From: Pseudomonadota bacterium
Lineage (GTDB): Bacteria; Pseudomonadota; Gammaproteobacteria; Burkholderiales; Methylophilaceae
Assembly (NCBI GenBank): GCA_029781535.1
Contig: JAKOWL010000091.1
Span: forward strand, 1 to 45,295
Direction of reading: 5' to 3'
DNA length: 45,295 nt
Shown: positions 28,518 to 37,798 of the stretch, in pieces
How the letters are laid out: each line of letters begins with the position of its first letter
Position numbering within the stretch: the first letter of the stretch is position 1
Program-made: the position numbers and the translations under genes
The notes under the pieces: generated by a model
What the model was told of the DNA's origin: nothing
The model's input: only the letters and a program-made list of their open reading frames with translations
Databases searched by the model: none

Positions 28518-29206
28518 GCTTCACCGGCCATGCTAGTCTTGGTCATGGCCTCTCCGGCCATTAAATGCGGTTTGGGGATGTTCTTGTGGCGATATTCGCA
28601 TAGATCCACGATACAGCATTCGCCGCATTTTGGGCTGCGCGCGGTGCAGGTATAACGGCCATGCAGAATCAGCAGGTGGTGCGCATCGTGCAAGAACTCT
28701 TTCGGAATGGTCTTCAGGTATTTTTTTTCGACTTCCAGTACGGTCTTCCCTGGCGCGAGATTGATGCGGTTGCCCAGGCGGAACAAATGGGTATCCACCG
28801 CAATGGTCGGTTGGCCAAAGGCGGTGTTCAGCATCACATTGGCTGTCTTACGGCCAACGCCCGGCAAGGCTTCCAGTGCTTGGCGCGTATTAGGCACTTT
28901 TCCGTCATGCTTTTCCAATAGCTGCTGGCAACAAGCGATGATGTTTTTGGCTTTGGCATGATACAGGCCGATGGTTTTGATATAGTTTTCCAAGCCTTCG
29001 ATGCCGAGATTAACAATGGCTTGGGGTGTATTGGCCATTTTGAACAGCTTGCGCGTGGCGATGTTGACGCCCTTGTCAGTCGCCTGGGCGGAGAGGATGA
29101 CGGCGACCAGCAGCTCAAAGTGACTGCTGTGTTCTAGCTCGGTTTCCGGCTTGGGTATCGCCGCACTCAGGCGCGAAAAGATGGCGTGGCGTTTCTCCGC
29201 GTTCAT
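28514..29206 (-). CDS. nth: Endonuclease III
   Basis: 230 residues. It is the DNA glycosylase/AP lyase for oxidised pyrimidines. The helix-hairpin-helix LPGVGRKTANVML has catalytic Lys120, and VDTHLFRLGNR has Asp138. The [4Fe-4S] cluster has Cys187, 194, 197 and 203. The C-terminus is longer than usual, with HLMAGEAMTKTSMAGEA, a repeated MAGEA. It sits behind rnfE with 5 bp between, the same order as rsxABCDGE-nth in E. coli. Confidence 0.96.
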   Translation of the reverse strand: MNAEKRHAIFSRLSAAIPKPETELEHSSHFELLVAVILSAQATDKGVNIATRKLFKMANTPQAIVNLGIEGLENYIKTIGLYHAKAKNIIACCQQLLEKHDGKVPNTRQALEALPGVGRKTANVMLNTAFGQPTIAVDTHLFRLGNRINLAPGKTVLEVEKKYLKTIPKEFLHDAHHLLILHGRYTCTARSPKCGECCIVDLCEYRHKNIPKPHLMAGEAMTKTSMAGEA

Positions 29207-29211
29207 GCACG

Positions 29212-29883
29212 CTAATGGTCAGGCTGCAGCGACAGATTCGCTTGTGGTTGCGTGTTGCGCATCTCTGCCCAATTGCGATAGGCGACTAAGCAGGCCAATC
29301 CTAAGAAAGCCCCTGGGGGAAGGACGGCAAGCAGGAAGCCGTGATAGTCGGGGATGACAGTAATGACGTACTGTTTGAATTGTGGCCCCAAGGCTAAATC
29401 CAGTCCGGAAAAGAGCGTACCTTTGCCGACAACCTCACGCATGCCGCCTAGAATAGTGAGTACTGCTGTTAATCCCAAGCCCATCATCAGGCCATCGAAC
29501 ATGGAAGGCAGCGGATCGTTTTTTGCAGCAAAAGACTCAACTCGTGCTAACACGATACAGTTCACCACGATCAGGGGTATAAAAATACCGAGCACTTTGT
29601 GCAATGGCTCTGCAAAGCCGTGGATTGTCAAATCGATGATGGTTACCAGTGCTGCAATCACCAGAATAAATACCGGCACACGAATCTCGTCCGGCACCAG
29701 TTTGCGGACAGGTGATACTGCACCGTTAGCGCAAGCCATCACGACTGCTGTGGCAATACCTAAGCTCATACCATTGACTGCTGATGTGGTGACAGCCAAG
29801 GTAGGGCACAGTCCCAACAGTTGGACTACCCCGGTGTTTTGTTTCCATAAGCCGTTGAGGGCGATCTCTTTATACTGACTCAT
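29212..29883 (-). CDS. rnfE: Rnf/Rsx electron transport complex subunit E
   Basis: 223 residues from the ATG at 29883 (GGGAAG upstream); the frame opens 14 codons earlier. Six membrane helices. WKQNTGVVQLLGLCPTLAVTTS and VPVFILVIAALVTIIDLTIH match RnfE/NqrD. Cys residues in LGLCPTLA and in IVVNCIVLARVESFA are the sites that bind the membrane [2Fe-2S] cluster with RnfA. It overlaps none of its neighbours: rnfG is upstream by 10 bp, nth downstream. Confidence 0.95.
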   Translation of the reverse strand: MSQYKEIALNGLWKQNTGVVQLLGLCPTLAVTTSAVNGMSLGIATAVVMACANGAVSPVRKLVPDEIRVPVFILVIAALVTIIDLTIHGFAEPLHKVLGIFIPLIVVNCIVLARVESFAAKNDPLPSMFDGLMMGLGLTAVLTILGGMREVVGKGTLFSGLDLALGPQFKQYVITVIPDYHGFLLAVLPPGAFLGLACLVAYRNWAEMRNTQPQANLSLQPDH

Positions 29884-29893
29884 TGTTACTTCC

Positions 29894-30511
29894 CTAAGCG
29901 AACAATTGCGCCTTGTTGGCTTCAAAATATTGTAGCGCCTTGTGCACCGCTTTGACTACCGCGCGCGGTGTGATGGTGGCGCCAGCCATGTAGTCGAACT
30001 TGCCGCCATCCTTTTTGACTTTCCATTCCACCTCATTTGTTTTTGTGAGTGATTCGCCGTCAAAAAGTTTTATCCAGTTGCCTTTTGCGATATCAATGTA
30101 ATCCCCTAGGCCAGGCGTCTCTTTATGCGTCAGCACTCGCACACCACTCACGGTGCCGTCGTATTTGATGGCAATCAGCAGCTTGATGTCGCCGCTGTAG
30201 CCATCGGGTGCAATCGCCTCGAGAATGATTGCCTGAGGCTGGTCCTTGATGCGGGCACGATTCGCAACGGTAGGTTGTTTGTTGCCTAACAGCGGGTTCG
30301 GCGCAATGGTAACAGTATCTTTCAGCACGTCGTTATCATGCATATCGGGCGGAATGATCTGCGCAAACAAGGCCATGCGCGCTTCTGCTTCGCTCTTTTC
30401 GATAGGTGCCTTGGTGATTTGATAGACGAACGCCATCAGCAATGTAAACACTGCTGCAAATGTGACCAGTGTCAGCGCATCTTTACGGGCGTTTTTAATG
30501 ATATCTTTCAT
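29894..30511 (-). CDS. rnfG: Rnf/Rsx electron transport complex subunit G
   Basis: 205 residues. One N-terminal membrane helix (about 12-30) is followed by a periplasmic FMN domain. DYMAGATITPRAVV near 174-187 is the S/T/A-G-A-T-x-T flavinylation motif, with Thr181 the covalent FMN site. The first residue is Ala where Ser is common. It overlaps rnfD by 4 bp (ATGA). It passes electrons between RnfD/RnfC and the other redox sites. Confidence 0.94.
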   Translation of the reverse strand: MKDIIKNARKDALTLVTFAAVFTLLMAFVYQITKAPIEKSEAEARMALFAQIIPPDMHDNDVLKDTVTIAPNPLLGNKQPTVANRARIKDQPQAIILEAIAPDGYSGDIKLLIAIKYDGTVSGVRVLTHKETPGLGDYIDIAKGNWIKLFDGESLTKTNEVEWKVKKDGGKFDYMAGATITPRAVVKAVHKALQYFEANKAQLFA

Positions 30512-31527
30512 TTGTCATATCCAAACACGCGAGGTTGCGTATGCGCATCCAGCAACGGTACGCAGATATTCATGAATATCACCGCAAACGCGACACCATC
30601 AGGGTAGCCGCCATATGTGCGAATCAGGAAGGTGATGATGGCCACGCCGGCAGCAAAAAAGAGCTTGCCTCTTGGCGTTGTCGGGCCGCTCACCGGATCT
30701 GTGATGATGAAGAACGCGCCCAGCATGCTGGCACCGCAGAATAGGTGGAACAGCGGCGAAGCAAAATGCGCCGGGTTTATCAGCCAGAAAATGCCAGACA
30801 TCAGTGCCAGCGCACCTAAAAAGGCGGCAGGCAAATGCCAGCTGATGATTCTTTGCTGCCATAGATACAATCCGCCTAGCAAATAGGCAAAGGTCACGTA
30901 TTCATTACCCTTGCCGCCGACCGCACCAAACAAAGGCGCCTGCGCGATGCTAGCTACCTCATGGTTCAGCTTGAGCTGTGTCTTCAGGTAGTCCAGCGGC
31001 GTGGCACTGGTGACTGCATCCAGTTTGATATCACCTGGCAGCAGGCCGCCAAAGATGTAGTGCAGCTGGTTGGCAAAACTCAGTTTGGTCTGGGCGATCT
31101 CCAGTGCCGCCGGCCATTTGGTCATCAATGCCGGAAAGGAGATCAGGAGTGCTGCATAACCTACCATGGCCGGGTTGAACGGGTTGTAGCCCAAGCCGCC
31201 ATACAGCTGTTTGGCGACGACGATGGCGAACAATGTGCCCACCACGATCAGCCACCATGGACTGAGCGGAGGAATAGCCAGCGCCAGCAGCCAAGCGGTG
31301 AGGACGGCACTATAGTCGGTGATAAAAGGTTTGACCGGGCGGTTGCGGAGACGCAGCATCAAGGCTTCGGCCAATAATGCAGTAGCCGTGGCCAGCGCGA
31401 TGGTAACCAGTACGCCGCCGCCATAGACCCAAACGTAAGCGATGATGCCAGGCACGAGCGCCAGTAACACCTTCAGCATGATGGTGCTGACAGAGGGGGC
31501 GTTAGAAATATAGGGTGATTGGAGCAC
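30508..31527 (-). CDS. rnfD: Rnf/Rsx electron transport complex subunit D
   Basis: 339 residues with about ten membrane helices. AVTSATPLDYLKTQL around Thr176 is the covalent FMN motif of RnfD/NqrB (SGATPL-type). PFNPAMVGYAAL and TDPVSGPTTPRGKLFFA with the C-terminal DGVAFAVIFMNICVPLLD are family blocks. It lies 11 bp behind rnfC and overlaps rnfG. Confidence 0.95.
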   Translation of the reverse strand: MLQSPYISNAPSVSTIMLKVLLALVPGIIAYVWVYGGGVLVTIALATATALLAEALMLRLRNRPVKPFITDYSAVLTAWLLALAIPPLSPWWLIVVGTLFAIVVAKQLYGGLGYNPFNPAMVGYAALLISFPALMTKWPAALEIAQTKLSFANQLHYIFGGLLPGDIKLDAVTSATPLDYLKTQLKLNHEVASIAQAPLFGAVGGKGNEYVTFAYLLGGLYLWQQRIISWHLPAAFLGALALMSGIFWLINPAHFASPLFHLFCGASMLGAFFIITDPVSGPTTPRGKLFFAAGVAIITFLIRTYGGYPDGVAFAVIFMNICVPLLDAHTQPRVFGYDK

Positions 31528-31538
31528 GTTTTCCCTTT

Positions 31539-33380
31539 TTATTTATCCGTAGGTTCGTTCTGTTTTTTTGCTGCTTCTGCAGCTGCCTTGGCAGCCTTCG
31601 CGCGCTCGATGGCGGCAGCGATTTTTGCTTGTTTTTCAGTATCCACTTCCGGCATGGCTTTTCTGGCGTCGCTGGAAGCCTCGTCCAGCTTGCCTTCCAG
31701 GCCTACTGTTTTGCGTCGCGCGTCAATCTCGGCGATTTCCTGTTTTACCGCATTGGATACCGGTTCAGTATTCTTTGGTGTTTCGCCAGACTGGGCAGCA
31801 GCGGCTTTGGCGGCTTTGGCGCGTTCGATAGCGGCCGCAATGGCCGCTTTCTTAGCTGCATCTGCATCAGGAGTGGCTGGCTTGGAAGCCACATCCTGAT
31901 TGGCTTGCGGCGTAGGTGCCTTTTCGGCTTCTGCCTTGGCGCCTTGCGCGCGCTCCGCATGTTTGGCGGCGCGCTCCTGCTTCTCGCGTTCGATGCGATG
32001 CAGTCTGAACTCATTGCGTTGGCGCGCCAGATCGGCGGCTTCTTTGGCGCGGTCAGCGGTGATAATCTCGCTCTTGGCATAGCGATAGTACTGCACCAGC
32101 GGGATGTTGCTGGGACAGACGTAAGCACAGGCACCGCACTCGATACAATCAAACAGTTTGTAATCGCGTGCTTTCTCGAAATTGTCTGATTTTGCGAACC
32201 AATAAAGTTCCTGTGGCTGCAAATTGACGGGGCAAGCGTCTGCGCAGCGTGCGCAGCGGATGCACGGCATCGGCACCGGCGGCGGTGCAAATAGATCGGG
32301 TGCTGATGCGATGATGCAGTTGGCAGCCTTGCTGATGGGCACATCATCGCCAGGCAGTTTGAAGCCCATCATCGGCCCGCCCATGATGTAGTGTGTTGTG
32401 CCAGGGTTGGCACCGCCTGCAGCCCGGATCAAGTGGCGCAGGGGCGTGCCGAACAGCACTTCGAAATTCTGCGGGCGTGCGACGTTGCCGGTAACTGAGA
32501 CAATACGGCTGATAGCGGGCTCACCTAAATCCAGGTAAAGATGCAGTGCCAGCACTGTGGCGACATTGAATACTTGCAGGCCGACTTCCGTGGTGCGTTT
32601 GTCGTGCGGGATTTCCATGCCGGTGAGCAGGTAGACCAAGCGCCTCGCATCACCGCTGGGGTAGAGTGTTGGCACCACTTTTACCTGGATATTCGTTCCA
32701 GCCACGGCGGCCTGCATGGCAGTTGCGGCTTCTGGCTTGTTATCTTCAATGCCGATAACAGTTTGTTCCGCACCCAGCAGATGTTGTGCGATCTGGATTC
32801 CCTGCACAACCTCGCTGGCGCGTTCGCGCATCAGCATGTCGTCGCAGGTGATGTAAGGCTCGCATTCCGCCGCATTGATGATGAGTGTGTGCACGCTGGA
32901 TTTGTCATCGGTGCGCAACTTGATGTGCGATGGGAAGGTTGCCCCGCCAAACCCCACGATGCCGGAGTTGCGCAGTTCGGTGATAACCGCTTTGGGTTCC
33001 ATGTTGCGCCAGTCCAGCGGGGTACGCGCAATCCATTCATCGCGGCCGTCTGGCGTCAGTACTATACATTTGTCAGGCAGACCGGAAGGGTGCGGAATGA
33101 CGGCGTCTTCGATGGCGGCAATCGTACCGGAGGTGGGAGCATGTATCGCGGCGGATACTGTACCTTCCGCTTCTGCAAGCAGCTGTCCTTTTAGCACTTT
33201 GTCTCCGGCCGAGACTTTGATTTTTGGCAGATTGCCGACATGCTGCCGCAGCGGCAACACCAGCTTTTCGGGCAAGGGTAATGGCGCAATCGGCAGTTGC
33301 GTCGATTGGGTCTTGTTCTCAGGAGGGTGTACGCCGCCATGGAACTTGAATATTTTTGCAAAATTGACTAGAGCGTTCAT
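31539..33380 (-). CDS. rnfC: Rnf/Rsx electron transport complex subunit C with repeated Ala/Lys tail
   Basis: 613 residues. FKFHGGVHPPENK at the start, NSGIVGFGGATFPSHIKL with the NADH/FMN fold, and two [4Fe-4S] sites: Cys373/376/379/383 and Cys412/415/418/422. From about residue 445 a long Ala/Lys/Glu-rich tail follows, with a repeated helical unit (IAAAIERAKAAKAAAA twice, about residues 530 and 590). Such variable tails are known in proteobacterial RnfC. The start lies directly behind the rnfB stop. Confidence 0.95.
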   Translation of the reverse strand: MNALVNFAKIFKFHGGVHPPENKTQSTQLPIAPLPLPEKLVLPLRQHVGNLPKIKVSAGDKVLKGQLLAEAEGTVSAAIHAPTSGTIAAIEDAVIPHPSGLPDKCIVLTPDGRDEWIARTPLDWRNMEPKAVITELRNSGIVGFGGATFPSHIKLRTDDKSSVHTLIINAAECEPYITCDDMLMRERASEVVQGIQIAQHLLGAEQTVIGIEDNKPEAATAMQAAVAGTNIQVKVVPTLYPSGDARRLVYLLTGMEIPHDKRTTEVGLQVFNVATVLALHLYLDLGEPAISRIVSVTGNVARPQNFEVLFGTPLRHLIRAAGGANPGTTHYIMGGPMMGFKLPGDDVPISKAANCIIASAPDLFAPPPVPMPCIRCARCADACPVNLQPQELYWFAKSDNFEKARDYKLFDCIECGACAYVCPSNIPLVQYYRYAKSEIITADRAKEAADLARQRNEFRLHRIEREKQERAAKHAERAQGAKAEAEKAPTPQANQDVASKPATPDADAAKKAAIAAAIERAKAAKAAAAQSGETPKNTEPVSNAVKQEIAEIDARRKTVGLEGKLDEASSDARKAMPEVDTEKQAKIAAAIERAKAAKAAAEAAKKQNEPTDK

Positions 33381-33944
33381 TTATTTGCTAACCAATCCTG
33401 CAGGCACGATAGGAATGGTTGGATATTTCCATTTCCAGTTGTCAGGCGTCTCGCCAATCGGAATCATGCTGATGCAGTCTACCGGACACGGTGCTACGCA
33501 TAACTCACAGCCCGTGCATTCGCTGGCGATGATGGTGTGCATGTGCTTGGCTGCACCAAGGATCGCATCCACCGGGCAGGCCTGGATGCACAATGTGCAG
33601 CCGATGCAGGTCTGTTCGTCGATGAATGCGACGGATTTTGGTTTTGGTGCACCATGCTCGGCATTGAGCGGTTTGTATTCCACCCCCAGTAGGTCAGCCA
33701 AGGCGCGGACTCCTGCGTCACCGCCGGGCGGGCATTGGTTGATGTCTGCCTCGCCCTTGGCGATGGCGGTTGCGTAGGGTTTGCAGCCGGGATAGCCGCA
33801 TTGGCCACACTGGGTTTGCGGCAAGATGGCATCGATACGCGCAATCAATGGGTCGCCTTCGACCTTGAATTTGAGCGCGGCGTAACCCAGCAAGGCACCC
33901 AATACCAGCGCAAGGCCAATCATGATGATTAGAGCAATGGACAT
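33381..33944 (-). CDS. rnfB: Rnf/Rsx electron transport complex subunit B
   Basis: 187 residues from the ATG at 33944, where the membrane helix [20 protein letters not shown] begins; the frame opens 9 codons earlier, overlapping rnf[17 protein letters not shown] holds the first Fe-S cluster. [17 protein letters not shown] and [16 protein letters not shown] are two [4Fe-4S] ferredoxin motifs. It starts 4 bp behind the rnfA stop and abuts rnfC. Confidence 0.96.
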   Translation of the reverse strand: MSIALIIMIGLALVLGALLGYAALKFKVEGDPLIARIDAILPQTQCGQCGYPGCKPYATAIAKGEADINQCPPGGDAGVRALADLLGVEYKPLNAEHGAPKPKSVAFIDEQTCIGCTLCIQACPVDAILGAAKHMHTIIASECTGCELCVAPCPVDCISMIPIGETPDNWKWKYPTIPIVPAGLVSK

Positions 33945-33948
33945 CTTG

Positions 33949-34533
33949 CTAGTATTTATCCAATCCGGCAAAGCCCATAAAAGCCAGGCTCATGAGCGCC
34001 GCGGTGACCATCGCGATAGCCGAACCCTTGAACGGTGCGGGGACATCTGCGGCTTCCAGTCGCTCACGCAGGCTGGCGAACAGGATTAGCACCAGAGAAA
34101 AGCCCAATGCGCCGCCAAACCCATACAGGCCGGATTCCAAAGGGCCGTGGCTGGATTGTGCGTTCAGTAAGGGGATGCCTAATACAGCACAGTTGGTAGT
34201 GATCAAAGGCAGGTAGATTCCCAGCATCTGGTAAAGCAATGGGAAGCTTTTTTCCATCACCATCTCGGTAAACTGGACGACTGCGGCGATGACGACGATG
34301 AATGATAGTGTGCGCAGATAGACCAGATTGTTGGGTTCCAGCAGGTAGTGGTTGATCGCCCAGCTGGTCATGCTGCCGATGGTGAGTACAAAGGCAGTTG
34401 CTGCGGCCATGCCGACGGAGGCTTCCAGCTTTTTGGACACCCCCATGAACGGACAGAGTCCGAGGATTTTTACCAGCACGATGTTATTGACTAACACCGT
34501 ACTAATCAAAATCAGGATGTATTGATGCGTCAT
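33949..34533 (-). CDS. rnfA: Rnf/Rsx electron transport complex subunit A
   Basis: 194 residues with six membrane helices, homologous to Rnf[24 protein letters not shown] and [15 protein letters not shown] carry the Cys pair for the shared membrane Fe-S cluster. It is the first gene of rnfABCDGE-nth and has its own promoter upstream. The complex couples electron transfer between NADH and ferredoxin-like carriers to ion movement, or keeps regulators such as SoxR reduced. Confidence 0.95.
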   Translation of the reverse strand: MTHQYILILISTVLVNNIVLVKILGLCPFMGVSKKLEASVGMAAATAFVLTIGSMTSWAINHYLLEPNNLVYLRTLSFIVVIAAVVQFTEMVMEKSFPLLYQMLGIYLPLITTNCAVLGIPLLNAQSSHGPLESGLYGFGGALGFSLVLILFASLRERLEAADVPAPFKGSAIAMVTAALMSLAFMGFAGLDKY

Positions 34534-34561
34534 ATGCGTTTAATCGATTTTAGCTGGAAAT

Positions 34562-34591
34562 ATTATAGCTCGTTCCTGAGGCCTGCGTCAT
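34562..34591 (-). promoter_or_regulatory. Sigma70-type promoter for the rnf operon
   Basis: On the reverse strand, ATGACG (34591-34586) lies 18 bp before a perfect TATAAT (34567-34562). The -10 box is 28 nt from the rnfA ATG. The -35 matches 4 of 6 consensus bases. Confidence 0.55.
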
Positions 34592-34796
34592 TGAATCAAC
34601 CAATGAAACGGCTTATGCGTTAAACCCAAGACTGAGAAGTGTGCCATTTTAGGATGAACGATAGGGTTGTACAAAGAACGGATAAATATATCGGTATTTT
34701 TATTGATTATATGCAAGCTACTTCACGTCGCATTTAGCCATCTTGTCGCAGTTTCGGTTAAAATACGCGATTATTTTTTATTTGGTCTAAATAACT

Positions 34797-35672
34797 ATGT
34801 TTCAAGGCAGTTTGGTCGCCATCGTTACTCCCATGCAGCCTGACGGCAGCTTGGATTTGCCAGCGCTGCGCAGATTGATTGATTGGCATATCGAAGCTGG
34901 CACGGATGGTATCGTGATTGTGGGTACGACTGGCGAGTCCCCTACGGTGGACGTAGAAGAGCATTGCCAGTTGATTCAAACCACTGTGCAGCATGTGAAT
35001 AAACGCGTGCCGGTGATTGCAGGCACTGGTGCCAACTCGACCCAAGAGGCGATCGAATTGACAGAGCAAGCCAAGAATCTGGGGGCGGACGCTTGTTTGC
35101 TGGTGGCCCCATACTACAATAAACCTACGCAAGAGGGGCTGTATCAGCACTTTGCTGCGGTCGCCGCTGCAGTGGATATCCCGCAGATCCTGTATAACGT
35201 ACCTGGTCGTACAGGATGCGATATCAGCAATGATACGGTGTTGCGCCTAGCGCAAGTGAAGAATATCGTCGGGATCAAAGATGCCACTGGCGGCTTGGAG
35301 CGCGGCACGGATCTAATCAATCGCGCGCCTGCAAGTTTTATGGTGTACAGCGGGGATGATGCAACCAGCCTGCCTTTGATGATGATGGGGGCGAAAGGTG
35401 TCATCAGCGTCACGGCCAATGTGGCGCCTAAACTGATGCATGAAATGTGTATGGCGGCATTCGATGAAAAATTTGAACTTGCGCGCAAAATTAACGCCAA
35501 ACTGTTCGGTTTGCATCAAAAACTGTTTGTAGAAGCGAATCCGATCCCTGTGAAATGGGTGTTGCAAGAAATGGGGCTTATTCAATCTGGCATTCGTTTG
35601 CCATTAGTGACTTTGTCAGCGCAATTTCATGAGCCTTTGCGGGCAGCGATGCATGCTGCTGCTGTGATTTGA
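34797..35672 (+). CDS. dapA: 4-hydroxy-tetrahydrodipicolinate synthase
   Basis: 291 residues. It condenses pyruvate with aspartate semialdehyde in the lysine/diaminopimelate pathway. The Schiff-base Lys161 is in GIKDATGG; the catalytic triad is Thr44 (GTTGESPT), Tyr107 and Tyr133 ([10 protein letters not shown]). Arg138 in PGRT binds the carboxylate. No SD precedes the ATG; a TAAAAT box 35 nt upstream (34757-34762) may be its -10. It is followed by bamC after 33 bp, the same order as dapA-bamC in E. coli. Confidence 0.97.
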   Translation: MFQGSLVAIVTPMQPDGSLDLPALRRLIDWHIEAGTDGIVIVGTTGESPTVDVEEHCQLIQTTVQHVNKRVPVIAGTGANSTQEAIELTEQAKNLGADACLLVAPYYNKPTQEGLYQHFAAVAAAVDIPQILYNVPGRTGCDISNDTVLRLAQVKNIVGIKDATGGLERGTDLINRAPASFMVYSGDDATSLPLMMMGAKGVISVTANVAPKLMHEMCMAAFDEKFELARKINAKLFGLHQKLFVEANPIPVKWVLQEMGLIQSGIRLPLVTLSAQFHEPLRAAMHAAAVI

Positions 35673-35705
35673 GCTGTCCGACATGTTATGCAAGATAGGT
35701 GAGAA

Positions 35706-36968
35706 ATGAAATACATGAATTCTGTAAAAGTACTAACTTCATTGTTGCTGGTGACAATGCTAAGTGCTTGCGATTCGATTCCGTTTGTCGATACAACTTC
35801 AGATTACAAAGGCTCTGGCCGTGCGCGGCCTTTGGAAGTGCCGCCAGACCTGACATCTGCACAAACCAGTGATGCCTATAGTGTTCCCGGTGGCAGCACG
35901 AGCTATTCTGCCTATAGCCAAGGTCAGGAGGTTGAACAGGCCGGTGTGGAAAAAGTGTTGGTGAATCCTGAAGGTGTACGCATGGAAAAAGCGGGCGCCC
36001 AACGCTGGCTGGTGGTGAATGCGCCGGCAGAAAGAATTTGGCCGGTGATTCGCGAATTCTGGATTGACCAAGGATTTGCGGTGCGTGTGGAGAGTCCGGA
36101 TACTGGTGTGATGGAAACGGAGTGGATAGAGGCTGATGCCATCAAAGCCAAAGAACAAAAAGGCGGCTATATGGACAAATTTGACAAATGGCTGGATAAG
36201 CTGTCAGGGTTGGCCGATAGGCGCAAATTCCGTACTCGCCTGGAACGTGGTGAAAAAGAGGGTACAACAGAGATCTACATGACACATCGTACTGTAGCTG
36301 GTGCACCAGATGATGGAAAAAATCGTGTCCAGACCCAGATGGGTGAGATTGATACGGGTTATCGTGCTGATGCAAATAAGGCTAATAGTGAAAAAGTCGA
36401 TGAGATTGATAGTGACCTCGATGCTGAGTTGTTGCGTCGGTTGATGGTAAAACTTGGTGTGGCCGAGAAACGTGCGCAGGAGATTGTTGCCAATCCGAAC
36501 ACAGAAAAGCGTGCCGAGGTGTATAAAGAGGCGGATAGCAGTGTGACGCTGAAACTCCGCGACCCATATGACCGTGGCTGGCGCCGTGTCGGGCTGGCGC
36601 TTGATAGAATCGGCTTTGTGATTGAGGACAAGGATCGTTCAACGGGTCTGTTCTATGTCCGTTATGCCGATGTGGATATCGATAATGGTCCTAAGAAGAA
36701 AAAAGGCCTGTTAGATACTTTGGCTTTCTGGAAGGACGACGAGCCAGTAGAAAACAAATCCAAACCTAAGGATGAACCTACGATTGTGGACAAATTGCAG
36801 TTCTGGAAAGGCAAGGATGACAAGGCTGATCCATCCAAGCAGTACCGGATCAAGGTTAGTGATATCGATACTGGTACTCAAGTGAACGTGGTGGATAAAG
36901 ATAATCAACGCAACAACAGCACGACTGCCAACAAGATTATCTCGCTGCTTTACGAACAATTGAAGTAA
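35706..36968 (+). CDS. bamC: Outer membrane assembly lipoprotein BamC
   Basis: 420 residues, longer than E. coli BamC (about 344). The lipobox LSAC (Cys22) is followed by an unstructured DYKGSGRARPLEVPPDL segment, the part that binds BamD in known structures. Two helix-grip domains follow: about 100-230 (RWLVVNAPAERIWPVIREFW) and 275-420 (DRGWRRVGLALDRIGFVIEDKDRSTGLFYVRY, read in parts). A repeated LDTLAFWKDDEP / VDKLQFWKGKDD insertion near 340-375 is unusual. It sits in the outer membrane BAM complex, and follows dapA. Confidence 0.9.
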   Translation: MKYMNSVKVLTSLLLVTMLSACDSIPFVDTTSDYKGSGRARPLEVPPDLTSAQTSDAYSVPGGSTSYSAYSQGQEVEQAGVEKVLVNPEGVRMEKAGAQRWLVVNAPAERIWPVIREFWIDQGFAVRVESPDTGVMETEWIEADAIKAKEQKGGYMDKFDKWLDKLSGLADRRKFRTRLERGEKEGTTEIYMTHRTVAGAPDDGKNRVQTQMGEIDTGYRADANKANSEKVDEIDSDLDAELLRRLMVKLGVAEKRAQEIVANPNTEKRAEVYKEADSSVTLKLRDPYDRGWRRVGLALDRIGFVIEDKDRSTGLFYVRYADVDIDNGPKKKKGLLDTLAFWKDDEPVENKSKPKDEPTIVDKLQFWKGKDDKADPSKQYRIKVSDIDTGTQVNVVDKDNQRNNSTTANKIISLLYEQLK

Positions 36969-36970
36969 CC

Positions 36971-37741
36971 ATGCGATTTGCCTCACTCGCCAGTGGAAGT
37001 GCGGGCAATTGCATGGTCATCGAACATGGTAATACCTGCTTGCTGCTTGATTGTGGGCTCGGGCAGCGTGACCTTGCTTCACGCCTGATTGCCCGTAGAT
37101 TGGATGCGCAGCAGATCACCGGCATCATCCTGACTCATGAGCATGATGACCATGCAAAAGGGGCATTCAAGTTTGCCGCTTCCCACAACATCCCAATCTG
37201 GCTTAGCTATGGTACTCGAGTCATGGTGGAGCGATATTTGCCTGAAGGCATGTTGCTTGACTTGCGAGTGATCGATAGCCATCAGCGATTCCAGATTCAG
37301 GATGTCGAAGTGGCGCCTTACCCTGTTCCGCATGATGCACGAGAACCGACACAGTTCGTCTTTAGCGATGGGCAGTATAGTCTAGGTGTGCTGACTGACA
37401 CTGGCATATCTACGCCTCATATCGAAGCAATGCTAACAGGGTGTGATGCGCTGGTGCTGGAATGCAACCATGATTTGGATATGTTAAAGAATGGCCCCTA
37501 TAGCCCTGCCCTGAAAAAACGCGTAGGGGGAAGGCTTGGTCATCTGGATAATACGAGTGCAGCCGGCCTGTTATCCAGGCTTGATAATCGGAAACTCAAG
37601 CATGTCATTGCAGCGCATTTGAGTGCCAAGAACAATACGCCGGATTTGGCTAAGGCAGCGCTTTCTGCAGCATTGAATTGTGGTCAGGAGTGGGTTGGGA
37701 TTGCAGATCAGGCGTCAGGGTTCGACTGGCGCAGCTTTTAG
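36971..37741 (+). CDS. Metallo-beta-lactamase fold hydrolase (YycJ/WalJ type)
   Basis: 256 residues. MRFASLASGSAGNCMVIEHG is the YycJ-like start. LTHEHDDHAKG (His56, His58, Asp60, His61) is the dinuclear metal motif; PVPHDAREP and LGVLTDTG give further ligands, and LECNHDLDML and AAHLSAKNN complete it. Relatives are 5'-3' exonuclease-like or of unknown substrate. It starts 2 bp behind bamC, in the same operon, and ends at a shared terminator. Confidence 0.9.
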   Translation: MRFASLASGSAGNCMVIEHGNTCLLLDCGLGQRDLASRLIARRLDAQQITGIILTHEHDDHAKGAFKFAASHNIPIWLSYGTRVMVERYLPEGMLLDLRVIDSHQRFQIQDVEVAPYPVPHDAREPTQFVFSDGQYSLGVLTDTGISTPHIEAMLTGCDALVLECNHDLDMLKNGPYSPALKKRVGGRLGHLDNTSAAGLLSRLDNRKLKHVIAAHLSAKNNTPDLAKAALSAALNCGQEWVGIADQASGFDWRSF

Positions 37742-37755
37742 AAAAATGTAAAAAC

Positions 37756-37784
37756 AAAAAAGCCGAGCATTGCTCGGCTTTTTT
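37756..37784. terminator. Bidirectional terminator
   Basis: AGCCGAG-CATTG-CTCGGCT (37761-37779) is flanked by an A-run and a T-run. It closes the dapA-bamC-MBL transcript on the + strand and the Ala-rich lipoprotein transcript on the - strand. Confidence 0.9.
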
Positions 37785-37798
37785 GTTGCTTAAAGCAA

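Noticed and set aside
34534-34796. Possible tRNA or riboswitch between rnfA and dapA
   Set aside because: No cloverleaf or lysine-riboswitch core was seen; only promoter-like AT-rich boxes are supported.
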